The notes under the pieces: generated by a model
What the model was told of the DNA's origin: nothing
Databases searched by the model: none
Seen by the model: only the letters and a program-made list of their open reading frames with translations
From: Candidatus Kuenenia stuttgartensis
GTDB lineage: Bacteria; Planctomycetota; GCA-002687715; CAIWVZ01
Assembly (NCBI GenBank): GCA_945860915.1
Contig: CAMARR010000001.1
Location: 62,001 to 126,000, forward strand
DNA length: 64,000 nucleotides
Reading direction: 5' to 3'
Shown here: positions 29,733 to 37,513 of the stretch, in pieces
Layout: each line of letters opens with the position of its first letter
Position numbering within the stretch: the stretch's first letter is position 1
Program-made: the position numbers and the translations under genes

Positions 29733-30755
29733 ATGGGCCTTAATTTCGCAAAGACCTCGGATGCGGACGTCCTTGCGATCGCCGACGCGTTCGCCCGCGT
29801 GACTTCTAGGAACCCTGATTCCGTGGCCCTGCAGTTGCGCCACATGGTTACGGCGCATCCTCTCGGGTTCTTTGGAATCGTGGCCCGGGAAAAATCAGGC
29901 GAAGTCGTGGCACATTTTGGCGCGACCCCCATTCCGGTCACGTTGCTTGGACGGGACGGGGTCGTAGGACGACTTGCACTGACGTTTGTTGATCCTCGCT
30001 ATCGCGTTGGCGGATGGCATGGCCTGCCCGTCGAGGTCGATTCCGAGTTTCGCGAAACATTCGAGAACGAAGCCGGCATCCGGGCCCTGCTTGCAACTTT
30101 CTCCGAATCCGACTTTTGGCAGATGCGTCGCCTCGGTGACCATGAGGCGCTTCGAACCTCGGTGGAGATCGTTCGCACTCCATCAAAGCACGCGGGTTCT
30201 CACGGCGAAGGCGAGGTTCACGCCATCGACTCGACGTTCTGCCGCGCGTGGACGGAGCCTTTCAAGACATCTGAGACCTGTACGCGCCGCGATGGAAGCA
30301 TGATGCAATTCAGGCTCTCCGGGCCCTACGCTTCCGATCACGGCTTCGCGATCAAGCGAGTGGATCAGATCAAGGCGTGTGTTGTTTTCCGTGATTCGCC
30401 GACCGAGCGTTTGGTGCTCGACATTGCGTGCGATCCTATCGATGAGTCTTGTGCCGATCGGTTGATTCATGTTCTCATCGGCGATGGACTGCGCCGCATC
30501 GTCATTCCGCGATTTGGACGTTCTTCGTTGCTATTGCGACTTCAGCGTGCCGGTTTTCGCGTCCACGTTGGAGACGAAGTGATGTTGTCTGTTCGCTCGA
30601 ATTGGCCGCGAGTCAACGGCGCGTCGCTCGCCGATTCCTGGGAGATTTCCGCATCCGACTCCGGTCGTTTTGCGTTGCCGCCGATCCTCCCGGCGGATAC
30701 TGCTTGCGGTCCATCACCTGCGGGTACACGCGCGGGCTCAGACCGACATATCTAA
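29733..30755 (+). CDS. GNAT-fold acyltransferase-like protein, copy 2
   Basis: 340-residue protein with the same layout as the preceding GNAT-like protein: AIADAFARVTSRNPDS, LGFFGIVAREKSGEVVAHFGATPIPV, then LTFVDPRYRVGGWHGLPVEVDSEF. Similarity to copy 1 is clearest in the VVAHxG(G/A)xPI segment. The second half is shorter of conserved features (LVLDIACDPIDESCADRLIHVLIGDGL), so it could be a degenerate or regulatory partner. ATG at 29733 lies 2 bp after the upstream stop; an in-frame start at 29679 would overlap that gene by about 50 bp and is less likely. Function unknown, but context is the lipid-related operon. Confidence 0.7.
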   Translation: MGLNFAKTSDADVLAIADAFARVTSRNPDSVALQLRHMVTAHPLGFFGIVAREKSGEVVAHFGATPIPVTLLGRDGVVGRLALTFVDPRYRVGGWHGLPVEVDSEFRETFENEAGIRALLATFSESDFWQMRRLGDHEALRTSVEIVRTPSKHAGSHGEGEVHAIDSTFCRAWTEPFKTSETCTRRDGSMMQFRLSGPYASDHGFAIKRVDQIKACVVFRDSPTERLVLDIACDPIDESCADRLIHVLIGDGLRRIVIPRFGRSSLLLRLQRAGFRVHVGDEVMLSVRSNWPRVNGASLADSWEISASDSGRFALPPILPADTACGPSPAGTRAGSDRHI

Positions 30756-30831
30756 GCGCGTGGCGGCGTTGTTGCCGCGTTTGGCAAACCTAGGTGCAGT
30801 CGCAGATTTTCCTCGGGGCCATGCGGAGCCG

Positions 30832-31104
30832 ATGTTTACACCCATGGCGCTGCCGTACGACGGGAAGATTGTGATGATGGGGGATCCGAGGGTAGAATCG
30901 GGTGCTAGTGATTCCGTGGCGCCGGCGCAGGCGTCCAACCCATCGCTTCCCGGTAGTACCGACGTGACCTTCTCGGCCATCGCCATCCGTTCATTGTTTC
31001 CACTCGTCGCACTTGTCCTCATCCTAGGGACATTTGCGTGGGGGCCGTGGGTCACATTGGGTGCCACCTACCTCTGGTGGCGAATCGTCGGGAGGATCGG
31101 ATGA
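30832..31104 (+). CDS. small membrane protein of lipid operon
   Basis: Small protein of about 90 residues. A polar, low-complexity N-terminal half (GASDSVAPAQASNPSLPGS) is followed by two closely spaced hydrophobic segments, FSAIAIRSLFPLVALVLILG and WGPWVTLGATYLWW, which should form a membrane hairpin. The stop overlaps the desaturase start in ATGA, which supports it as a real gene. The start is uncertain: ATG 30832 is given, ATG 30844 and GTG 30760 (4 bp after the upstream stop) are alternatives. It may be a membrane partner of the desaturase; no family recognised. Confidence 0.55.
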   Translation: MFTPMALPYDGKIVMMGDPRVESGASDSVAPAQASNPSLPGSTDVTFSAIAIRSLFPLVALVLILGTFAWGPWVTLGATYLWWRIVGRIG

Positions 31105-32165
31105 GCGCTCAGCAGGCAACGTCGCCTCGTGCTCGCGGCGGGTTCTTTGCTCACCCCCAAGACGTCCACTGCGTTATTTTCCAAGTGGCGCTCGTCGCCG
31201 GATTCGCGCTGACGATCGCCATGTGGAACATGTGGGATCAGTACCCGCGGCTTGCAGAGTATGGACACGCAGGGCGCAACGCATTCGCGGTGGCGGCAGC
31301 GATGCTTCTCGGATGGTCGAGTGGAATCAACGTGGGGGTGAACTTCCACAATCACTCGCATCGGAAGGTGTTCTCCTCGGCATGGCTCAATAGGTGGTTC
31401 GGTCGCTTCTGGACGGTGTCAGGGGGATGGCCTGGCTACTACTGGGAGCATTCGCATGTCACAGTTCATCATGCGCATCTCCTCGAAGATGTCGATTGGA
31501 CTCTTCCAAAGCGCAAGCCAAACGGGGAGTGGGAGAGCATCTACAAGTATGCCCTGATGCACTGGCCATTCCGCTATGTCGCGCATCTCATCAAGGATTC
31601 AAGCAGCGGACAGTACGGACCGAAGTTTGGTCGCAAGATGGCGATTGAGTTTGCCTGGTTCGTCGTCATCTGGATGATTCCACCCGTCGCGTTGGGGTTC
31701 GATCCACTTGCGATTGCGTTGGTTTGGGTTCTTCCGCAATGGCTTGCCAATGTTGCGGTCATGGCGCCAGGGATGTACGCGCAACATGCGGGATGTTCGG
31801 TGAAGACGCCATCCAAGCCTTACGGTCATTCGAATACCTTCGTCAACACGTTTTTTAACTCGACGATGTTCAACATTGGATATCACATCGAGCATCACGA
31901 CCACCCGAATGTCCACTGGAGCGAGTTGCCCCGTTTTCACGAGAAAATGAAGGCCGAGTATATTCGCGAGAAGGCTCACATCCTCCCGATCGGCTACTAC
32001 CGCGCAGGCCAGCTCCTTTGCCGAGGCGAATGGGTGGCATCGCAGCGTGAGCTGTTCTTCGCGCAGCATCCTGACTATGTTTTTGTCGAGGCGTCGACGC
32101 AGAAGAGCGATGCAACCCCCACCACCTCACCGCAGTCTGAACGAGGTGCTAGGGTGCGGGCGTGA
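31101..32165 (+). CDS. membrane fatty acid desaturase
   Basis: Integral membrane diiron desaturase/hydroxylase of 354 residues. Three His boxes are seen: HNHSH at 83-87, HSHVTVHHAH at 117-126 and HIEHHDH at 262-268, with hydrophobic helices between (about 25-45, 60-80, and 180-225). The last box HxxHH matches acyl-lipid or acyl-CoA desaturases. The strong site GGAGGA before ATG 31101 fixes the start. It overlaps the small membrane protein upstream and the DUF6125-like gene downstream by 4 bp each. With patatin and two GNAT proteins it suggests modification of membrane lipid acyl chains; the exact substrate could also be a carotenoid or sterol-like alkyl chain. Confidence 0.88.
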   Translation: MSAQQATSPRARGGFFAHPQDVHCVIFQVALVAGFALTIAMWNMWDQYPRLAEYGHAGRNAFAVAAAMLLGWSSGINVGVNFHNHSHRKVFSSAWLNRWFGRFWTVSGGWPGYYWEHSHVTVHHAHLLEDVDWTLPKRKPNGEWESIYKYALMHWPFRYVAHLIKDSSSGQYGPKFGRKMAIEFAWFVVIWMIPPVALGFDPLAIALVWVLPQWLANVAVMAPGMYAQHAGCSVKTPSKPYGHSNTFVNTFFNSTMFNIGYHIEHHDHPNVHWSELPRFHEKMKAEYIREKAHILPIGYYRAGQLLCRGEWVASQRELFFAQHPDYVFVEASTQKSDATPTTSPQSERGARVRA

Positions 32166-32644
32166 AATTCGGGGACTCTGAGGCCAACCTTTCGAGGCAG
32201 ATGCTCATCGCGCTTGATGGGTTGTGGTTCATGCACGTTTTAGATGCCTTGGGTCCCGACAAGACTTTGGAGATTGACATCAAGGTCTTCATTGGTCTGT
32301 TTAAGATCGCGAGCCGGAAGGTGATGTCTGGATCTGAGTTCCCGAGCGGGTCCGCTCAAGAGAAGCAAGCTGTGATGTCGTCGATCGCTGAGGTCTTTGG
32401 TCATCGATACACGATTGAGGACCAGGGTGATCGTGTCCGGCTTCGACTTACCGAATGTGCTATCCGCAAGAACTTACAGCGAGCCGGACGAGACAAGCTT
32501 CATGACTGCAGGGTTCTTTGCACGGCATTGAGTCAGCCGTGGTTTGCTGAAATGGAACCCCGAACGGGGGGCGAAGGTCATGTCGAACTGCAGCTCCCAA
32601 CCGGCGGCGACCATTGCGATTGGGTGATTGGCCAACCGGTCTAG
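32162..32644 (+). CDS. DUF6125/ATC hydrolase-like small protein
   Basis: 160-residue protein beginning with GTG that overlaps the desaturase stop by 4 bp. The opening LSRQMLIALDGLWFMHVLDALG with following IDIKVFIGLFKIASRKVM resembles the 'DGLWF...LD..VW' beginning of DUF6125 proteins, and the C-terminal half has Cys residues in TECAIRKN and HDCRVLCTALSQPW, as in the L-2-amino-thiazoline-4-carboxylate hydrolase-like fold. That assignment is from memory of the pattern and is tentative. Its stop shares the CTAG with the stop of the convergent BoxR-type gene. No function in the lipid operon can be assigned. Confidence 0.62.
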   Translation: MKFGDSEANLSRQMLIALDGLWFMHVLDALGPDKTLEIDIKVFIGLFKIASRKVMSGSEFPSGSAQEKQAVMSSIAEVFGHRYTIEDQGDRVRLRLTECAIRKNLQRAGRDKLHDCRVLCTALSQPWFAEMEPRTGGEGHVELQLPTGGDHCDWVIGQPV

Positions 32645-33417
32645 GGCGCGGCGTTTACCAAGGGCCTGAGCAGGACTGCAAGCTGTTGTGCGGAGGCGTC
32701 TGGCGTTCGCTTCGACGTGTCTAGGGTCAGATCGGCGGTGGCGTATAGAGGCTGGCGGGTTCGCCAAAGCACGCGCAGCTCACCCATGGCATCGGGTCGC
32801 GACTCCACTGGTCTGAGATCGCCTTGAAGAGCAACCACGCGAGACCAGTGTTCTTCAGGAGTCGCTCGCAACCAAACCGTTCGAAATTTTGAGCGAAGCA
32901 GGGCCGAACTTTCAGAGTGCATGACGATGCCCCCGCCAGTTGCGACGAGGCACGGAGTCCGTTCGCGAGCGATGTTGAGAAGCGCTGCGTGCTCAAGGCG
33001 TCGGTAATAGGGCTCGCCATGTGTTGAAAACAGCTCCGTCAGAGACATCCCGGCTGCCGATTCAACTTGGGCGTCGAGTTCGATGAAGTTCACGCCGAGC
33101 AAATCCGCCGCGCGTCGGCCGACGGTTGACTTGCCGGCTCCTCGGAGCCCGATGAGGGCGATGGGGCGCGTCCAGAGCTCCGTGGAGCTCGTCTCCGGCA
33201 GCAACGCCGAGGGGCTGGCCCCAAGGGCTCCGGCAAGGGCGCAAAGGTTGCTGAGCGATGGGTTACCGAGACCTCGCTCCACCTGACCTAGGAACCGGAC
33301 CGAGAGACCCGATGCAACCGCAAGGGCGCGGACCGTCATGGCGCGCTCCTTCCTTAGGCGGCGAACCGTTTCGCCGAAAGTTGTAAGGATCTGCGTTTTG
33401 CCAAACGAGGGGGCCAT
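32641..33417 (-). CDS. boxR: BoxR/BzdR-type regulator: XRE helix-turn-helix plus shikimate kinase-like domain
   Basis: 258-residue regulator with an N-terminal XRE/HTH_3 domain (about 14-75; VRRLRKERAMTVRALAVASGLSV, then VERGLGNPSLSNLCALAGAL) joined to a shikimate kinase-like P-loop domain (Walker A GLRGAGKST at 90-98; ATGGGIVM segment; PLYATADLTLDT near the end). This architecture is that of BzdR/BoxR, the repressors of benzoate degradation, which bind benzoyl-CoA through the kinase-like domain and release DNA. Divergent orientation from boxC, 82 bp away, fits that role. ATG at 33417 chosen; frame open to 33501. A true shikimate kinase is a weaker alternative because of the HTH. Confidence 0.9.
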   Translation of the reverse strand: MAPSFGKTQILTTFGETVRRLRKERAMTVRALAVASGLSVRFLGQVERGLGNPSLSNLCALAGALGASPSALLPETSSTELWTRPIALIGLRGAGKSTVGRRAADLLGVNFIELDAQVESAAGMSLTELFSTHGEPYYRRLEHAALLNIARERTPCLVATGGGIVMHSESSALLRSKFRTVWLRATPEEHWSRVVALQGDLRPVESRPDAMGELRVLWRTRQPLYATADLTLDTSKRTPDASAQQLAVLLRPLVNAAP

Positions 33418-33423
33418 GCAGGC

Positions 33424-33452
33424 ACTATACTGCGTTGCCTCTTGATCCGCAA
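33424..33452 (-). promoter_or_regulatory. predicted boxR promoter
   Basis: On the minus strand TTGCGG (33452-33447) and TATAGT (33429-33424) are 17 bases apart. The -10 ends only 6 bases before the ATG, so the transcript may be leaderless. The element overlaps the TGCCT/AGGCA inverted repeat (33436-33440 and 33452-33456), a plausible operator. Confidence 0.45.
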
Positions 33453-33465
33453 GGCAGCAAAGTGC

Positions 33466-33493
33466 TTGTCGCCGTGGTCCTACGGGGTACGAT
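33466..33493 (+). promoter_or_regulatory. predicted boxC promoter
   Basis: TTGTCG at 33466-33471 and TACGAT at 33488-33493 with a 16-base spacer. The -10 ends 6 bases before the boxC ATG, implying little or no 5' leader. GCACT (33422-33426) and AGTGC (33461-33465) form an outer inverted repeat that abuts the -35. Confidence 0.42.
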
Positions 33494-33499
33494 CCCGCC

Positions 33500-35161
33500 A
33501 TGGCTGATCACGACTACGGACCGGAGATGCGCGCGTCCTTCGAGACGCACCCATCCATCTACCACCATTGGAATCTGAGCTTCGATGGGCCGGTTGCGAC
33601 GCTCACGATGAAAGTCGATGAGCAGCATCCGATGAAGTCAGGCTACGCGCTCAAGCTCAATTCCTACGACTTCTCCGTGGATGTGGAGCTTGCCGACGCG
33701 ATCAACCGGCTGCGTTTCGGTCATCCCGAGGTCAGATGTCTCGTCGTGACCAGTTCGTTCGATCGCATCTTTTGCGCAGGCGCCAACATCTACATGCTCG
33801 GAGCGTCGTCGCATCCCTTCAAAGTTAACTTCTGTAAGTACACCAACGAGACGAGAATCTCGCTTGAGGATTATGCCCACGGTTCCGGGGTGCACACGAT
33901 TGCAGCCCTCAATGGAACAGCGTCCGGGGGCGGATACGAGCTTGCGATTGCGTGCGAGGAGATTCTCCTTGTCGACGACGGCAACTCAGCGGTCTCGTTG
34001 CCCGAGGTTCCCCTGCTTGGAGTGCTTCCCGGAACGGGTGGCCTCACGCGACTCGTTGACAAGCGCAAGGTTCGTCGTGACTTCGCTGACGTTTTCTCAA
34101 CGATCGCGGAGGGTGTGAAGGGGAAACGCGCCAAGCAAATGCGTCTCGTTGATGACGTTCTGCCGAAGGGCACATTCATGAAGGATGTCATGGCACGCGC
34201 TCAGGCTCGCGCTGCGAAATCCCCGGCTCCGGCCTCGGCCACGGGCTTGGATCTTTGTGCATTGCCTCCTGTGAAGACAGATACGTCGTTTGAATGGCGC
34301 CATGTCACTTTGACTGTCGATCGAGCGACCCGTGTGGCTAGCATCGAAATGCGTGGACCTGGAGCGGACGAGCCTATCGATCCCGCGGCGATGCTCGCAA
34401 AGGGGAATGATCTCTGGGCTCTCCGAGCCTTCCGAGAACTCGACCTAGCATTGCTCGAATTGCGAATGAATGAGCCCCTGATCGGGATCGTTCGCGTCAA
34501 GACGCTCGGGTCTGCAGAGGCGATTTTGCGTGTTGATCAGGCTCTCGACGCGAACCGCGCGTCGAATTGGTTTGTGCGCGAAGTCGTGCTTCACATGGCA
34601 CGTGTCCTTCGTCGCTTCGATGCGACAGCGAAGTCGTTCTTCACGTTGGCGGAATCCGGGTGTGCCTTCGTTGGGTGTCTCCTCGAGCTTTCGCTTGCGG
34701 CAGATCGCACCTACGCGCTTGAAGATGGCAAGGTGAAGTTCGGAGTGTCGGGGCTTAATGGCGGCGCTCTCCCGATGTCCCACGGCATGTCGCGACTGGC
34801 CGTACGTTTCTATGGCGAGCCTGGTGCGGACACCCGGGTTCTTTCGGAAGCCGGTCGTGTGTTCGATTCTGTCCGGGCCAACGAACTCGGACTCGTCACA
34901 TTCTTGCTCGACGACATCGACTACGACGATGAAGTTCGAGTGGCCGTGGAGGAGCGCGCTTCGCTCTCTCCGGACGCATTGACGGGCATGGAAGCATCGT
35001 TGCGATTCGCCGGCCCCGAGAACTGCGACTCCAAGATTTTCGGACGCCTAACCGCATGGCAAAACTGGATTTTCCAACGGCCGAACGCCGTTGGCGAAAA
35101 GGGCGCTCTGACCTGCTACGGAAAACCTCAACGTCCGCAATTTGACTACAGGAGAACCTGA
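33500..35161 (+). CDS. boxC: benzoyl-CoA-dihydrodiol lyase
   Basis: BoxC hydrolytically opens the ring of 2,3-epoxybenzoyl-CoA (2,3-dihydro-2,3-dihydroxybenzoyl-CoA) to a dialdehyde/semialdehyde and formate in the aerobic benzoyl-CoA pathway. The 553-residue protein has two crotonase-like halves: the first with SSFDRIFCAGANIYMLG, AALNGTASGGGYELAIACEEILL and LPEVPLLGVLPGTGGLTRL (about 80-185), the second with FVGCLLELSLAADRTYAL (about 390-410). The start YGPEMRASFETHPSIYHHW and the length match BoxC rather than simple enoyl-CoA hydratases. Its TGA overlaps the boxB ATG (TGATG), so the two are coupled. Identity is strong. Confidence 0.95.
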   Translation: MADHDYGPEMRASFETHPSIYHHWNLSFDGPVATLTMKVDEQHPMKSGYALKLNSYDFSVDVELADAINRLRFGHPEVRCLVVTSSFDRIFCAGANIYMLGASSHPFKVNFCKYTNETRISLEDYAHGSGVHTIAALNGTASGGGYELAIACEEILLVDDGNSAVSLPEVPLLGVLPGTGGLTRLVDKRKVRRDFADVFSTIAEGVKGKRAKQMRLVDDVLPKGTFMKDVMARAQARAAKSPAPASATGLDLCALPPVKTDTSFEWRHVTLTVDRATRVASIEMRGPGADEPIDPAAMLAKGNDLWALRAFRELDLALLELRMNEPLIGIVRVKTLGSAEAILRVDQALDANRASNWFVREVVLHMARVLRRFDATAKSFFTLAESGCAFVGCLLELSLAADRTYALEDGKVKFGVSGLNGGALPMSHGMSRLAVRFYGEPGADTRVLSEAGRVFDSVRANELGLVTFLLDDIDYDDEVRVAVEERASLSPDALTGMEASLRFAGPENCDSKIFGRLTAWQNWIFQRPNAVGEKGALTCYGKPQRPQFDYRRT

Positions 35162-36579
35162 TGTCTCTCTACGACAAGATCCCGAACAATGTCGACCTTT
35201 CGCGAGATGAGCGGCTCAAGCGTGCGCTTGAGAAGTGGCAACCGTCGTTCGTCAACTGGTGGATGGAGATGGGGCCTGAGGGGTATCAGAACGACGATAT
35301 CTATCTCCGCACTGCGACCTCTGTCGATGCGGATGGGTGGGCGACCTATGACTTCGTGAAGATGCCCGACTACAAGTGGGGGATCTTTCTTGCAGAAGAG
35401 AAGGCCGACCGTCCCATCGGCTTCGGCGACGAAGCGAGCCGCGACTCCTTCAGCGAGGTTCCCGGCGAGTATCGCAACGTTCTTCGTCGATTGATCGTAA
35501 CGCAGGGCGACACGGAGCCCGCATCCGTCGAGCAGCAGCGTCGGCTCGGCCACACATGTCCATCTCTATATGACCTTCGCAACCTGTTTCAGGTCAACGT
35601 TGAAGAGGGTCGTCACCTCTGGGCGATGGTTTATCTGCTTCAGGCCTATTTCGGGCGTGACGGCCGCGAAGAGGCGGACGAGATGTTGGCGCGGCGGTCT
35701 GGATCTGCCGACAAGCCGCGCATCCTTCAAGCATTCAATCAGCCGATCGATGACTGGTTGTCGTTCTTCTGTTTCACGCATTTCGTTGATCGCGATGGCA
35801 AGTACCAACTCGCTGCGCTTGCCGAGTCGGGATTTGCCCCGATGCGTAAGACCTGCCGCTTCATGTTGACCGAGGAGGCGCATCACCTCTTCGTTGGCGA
35901 AACTGGCATTGGGCGGGTCATTCGTCGCACCGCGCAGTTGATGAAGCAGGATCGCAACGGTGAAGCTCGCACTCAGGGTGGAATTCCGTTGGAGATTATC
36001 CAGAGGTACATCAACTTCTGGTTCTCCTACGGCCTCGATCTGTTTGGCAGCGAGATCTCGAGTAACGCGTCGGACGCATTCGGCGCCGGCCTCAAGGGCC
36101 GCTTCCGGGAGATGGAAAAGTACACCGAGCACGGTCTCGTCGGCGACTCGATGGAGCTTGATGTCATCGTTGATGGCCGTGTGGTGAAGCAGCGTGTTCC
36201 GATGCGCAACGCACTCAATGAAGTTCTTCGCGATGAGTACGCTCGCGATTGCGAGCGAGCGATGAACAGCTGGAATCGTATTCTGGCGGAAGAGGGATGC
36301 GAGAGTCGGCTCAAGCTCCCTGATCGGAAGTTCCATCGTCACATCGGATCGTTCTCAGGACAGTGGTTCGATCCGGATGGTCGTCACATCCTCGATGAGC
36401 GGGAATGGGATGCCATTAAAAAGTCGGCGCTCCCATCGGAGGAGGACTACGCGTACGTCCGGAGCCTCATGGTCCCAGTGACCACACCTGGGGCCTTTGC
36501 CAATTGGGTGTCTCCGCCAAAGCAGGGGATCAATGGTCAGCCGCTTGAATTCCCTTATGTGAAGTTCGTCCGCTCCTGA
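35161..36579 (+). CDS. boxB: benzoyl-CoA 2,3-epoxidase, oxygenase subunit
   Basis: BoxB is the diiron monooxygenase that epoxidises benzoyl-CoA at C2-C3, taking electrons from the BoxA reductase. 472 residues, family length. Ferritin-like iron ligands appear as E149-G-R-H152 (NVEEGRHLW) and E239-A-H-H242 (TEEAHHLFVGETGI), plus flanking Glu residues. The opening YDKIPNNVDLSRDERLKRALEKWQPSF and the end FVKFVRS-type tail are typical of BoxB. boxA, the ligase and downstream semialdehyde dehydrogenase are not in the window, so electron supply must be encoded elsewhere. A strong palindromic hairpin follows the stop. Confidence 0.96.
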   Translation: MSLYDKIPNNVDLSRDERLKRALEKWQPSFVNWWMEMGPEGYQNDDIYLRTATSVDADGWATYDFVKMPDYKWGIFLAEEKADRPIGFGDEASRDSFSEVPGEYRNVLRRLIVTQGDTEPASVEQQRRLGHTCPSLYDLRNLFQVNVEEGRHLWAMVYLLQAYFGRDGREEADEMLARRSGSADKPRILQAFNQPIDDWLSFFCFTHFVDRDGKYQLAALAESGFAPMRKTCRFMLTEEAHHLFVGETGIGRVIRRTAQLMKQDRNGEARTQGGIPLEIIQRYINFWFSYGLDLFGSEISSNASDAFGAGLKGRFREMEKYTEHGLVGDSMELDVIVDGRVVKQRVPMRNALNEVLRDEYARDCERAMNSWNRILAEEGCESRLKLPDRKFHRHIGSFSGQWFDPDGRHILDEREWDAIKKSALPSEEDYAYVRSLMVPVTTPGAFANWVSPPKQGINGQPLEFPYVKFVRS

Positions 36580-36587
36580 CTCTGGTT

Positions 36588-36612
36588 GGGGTGGGGAGAC
36601 TCTCTCCACCCC
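36588..36612 (+). terminator. palindromic hairpin after boxB
   Basis: A 25-base near-perfect palindrome (GGGGTGGGGAGA pairing with TCTCTCCACCCC, 11 of 12 positions) starts 8 bases after the boxB stop. It lacks a T-run, so it may stabilise the boxCB message or act as a weak terminator rather than be a classic intrinsic terminator. Confidence 0.5.
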
Positions 36613-36627
36613 GATCGTGACCCTAGG

Positions 36628-37443
36628 ATGACGTCAAGGTTTGGTACATGCGGCTGGTCCTACCCTGATTGGGTCGGGTGCTTCTACGCTGATGGATCAG
36701 TCGCACGGGACTGGCTCCCGCAATATGCGTCTTCCCTCGATCTCGTCGAGGCGGACACGACGTTCTATCGGGTTCCTCCGCCCGCTTTGGTGAAGCGTTG
36801 GTTTGAGTGTACGCCCGCCGATTTTCGGTTCACCCTCAAGGTTCCGCAGGAAGTCACCCACGAGCGCAAACTCGTTGGAATTGCGTCGCCGCTCGCCCAC
36901 TTTCTTGACGTGACGTCAGCGCTCGCCGAGAAACGAGCCGCCGTGCTTTTCCAATTTCCGTACTTCAACCGCAAGGTTTTCGCTTCGGCGGGCGAGTTCT
37001 ACGATCGTCTCGATGCGACACTGAAGTTGGTGCCCGGTGGCGTTCGTTGTGCCGTCGAAATCAGAAATCGCACCTATCTGACGGTCGAGTACCTGAAGCT
37101 TCTTGCGTCCCATGCTGCGGCACCCGCCCTCACTTCACAGCCGTGGATGCCGGATGCACGAGACTACTTGTCTATGGCCGGGCCGCTGTGGTCGGACTTC
37201 GCCTATGTTCGCCTTCTAGGTGACCGCCATGGCATTGAAGAAATGACAACTCGTTGGGACAGGACCATCATCGATCGAAGTTCCGATATTGCGAGCTGGA
37301 CTGAGCTCGTTGGGCGAATCTCGGCATCGACGCCGGACGTTGATGTGTACGTCCTCGCAAACAACCACTACGCTGGCCACGCGCCCGATACCTTGCGGCA
37401 ATTGCAGGGAATGCCTCCGGAGAGACTCGCGGTCATCGCGTAA
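36628..37443 (+). CDS. DUF72 (YecE) family protein
   Basis: 271-residue TIM-barrel protein of the DUF72/YecE family, whose biochemical role is unknown. Diagnostic parts are FGTCGWSYPDWVGCFY at the start, YASSLDLVEADTTFYRVPP, FRFTLKVPQEVTHERKL, VRCAVEIRNRTYL and the C-terminal VYVLANNHYAGHAPDTLRQL. ATG at 36628 is preceded by a CTAGG hexamer but no clear Shine-Dalgarno; an in-frame ATG at 36586 lies inside the preceding hairpin and is rejected. It stands as a single gene between boxB and the SDR. Confidence 0.92.
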   Translation: MTSRFGTCGWSYPDWVGCFYADGSVARDWLPQYASSLDLVEADTTFYRVPPPALVKRWFECTPADFRFTLKVPQEVTHERKLVGIASPLAHFLDVTSALAEKRAAVLFQFPYFNRKVFASAGEFYDRLDATLKLVPGGVRCAVEIRNRTYLTVEYLKLLASHAAAPALTSQPWMPDARDYLSMAGPLWSDFAYVRLLGDRHGIEEMTTRWDRTIIDRSSDIASWTELVGRISASTPDVDVYVLANNHYAGHAPDTLRQLQGMPPERLAVIA

Positions 37444-37513
37444 GACGCATTCGCGGGTAGCATTAGGCGGCTTCCTTGTCTCGCAGGGGGGCTTCGGTCG
37501 ATTCGAAAGAGAC

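Noticed and set aside
32641-33417. Plain shikimate kinase (aroK)
   Set aside because: The N-terminal XRE helix-turn-helix and the divergent position beside boxC fit a BoxR-type regulator better.
35566-36342. 258-residue minus-strand frame
   Set aside because: Fully antisense to boxB, which has clear diiron motifs.
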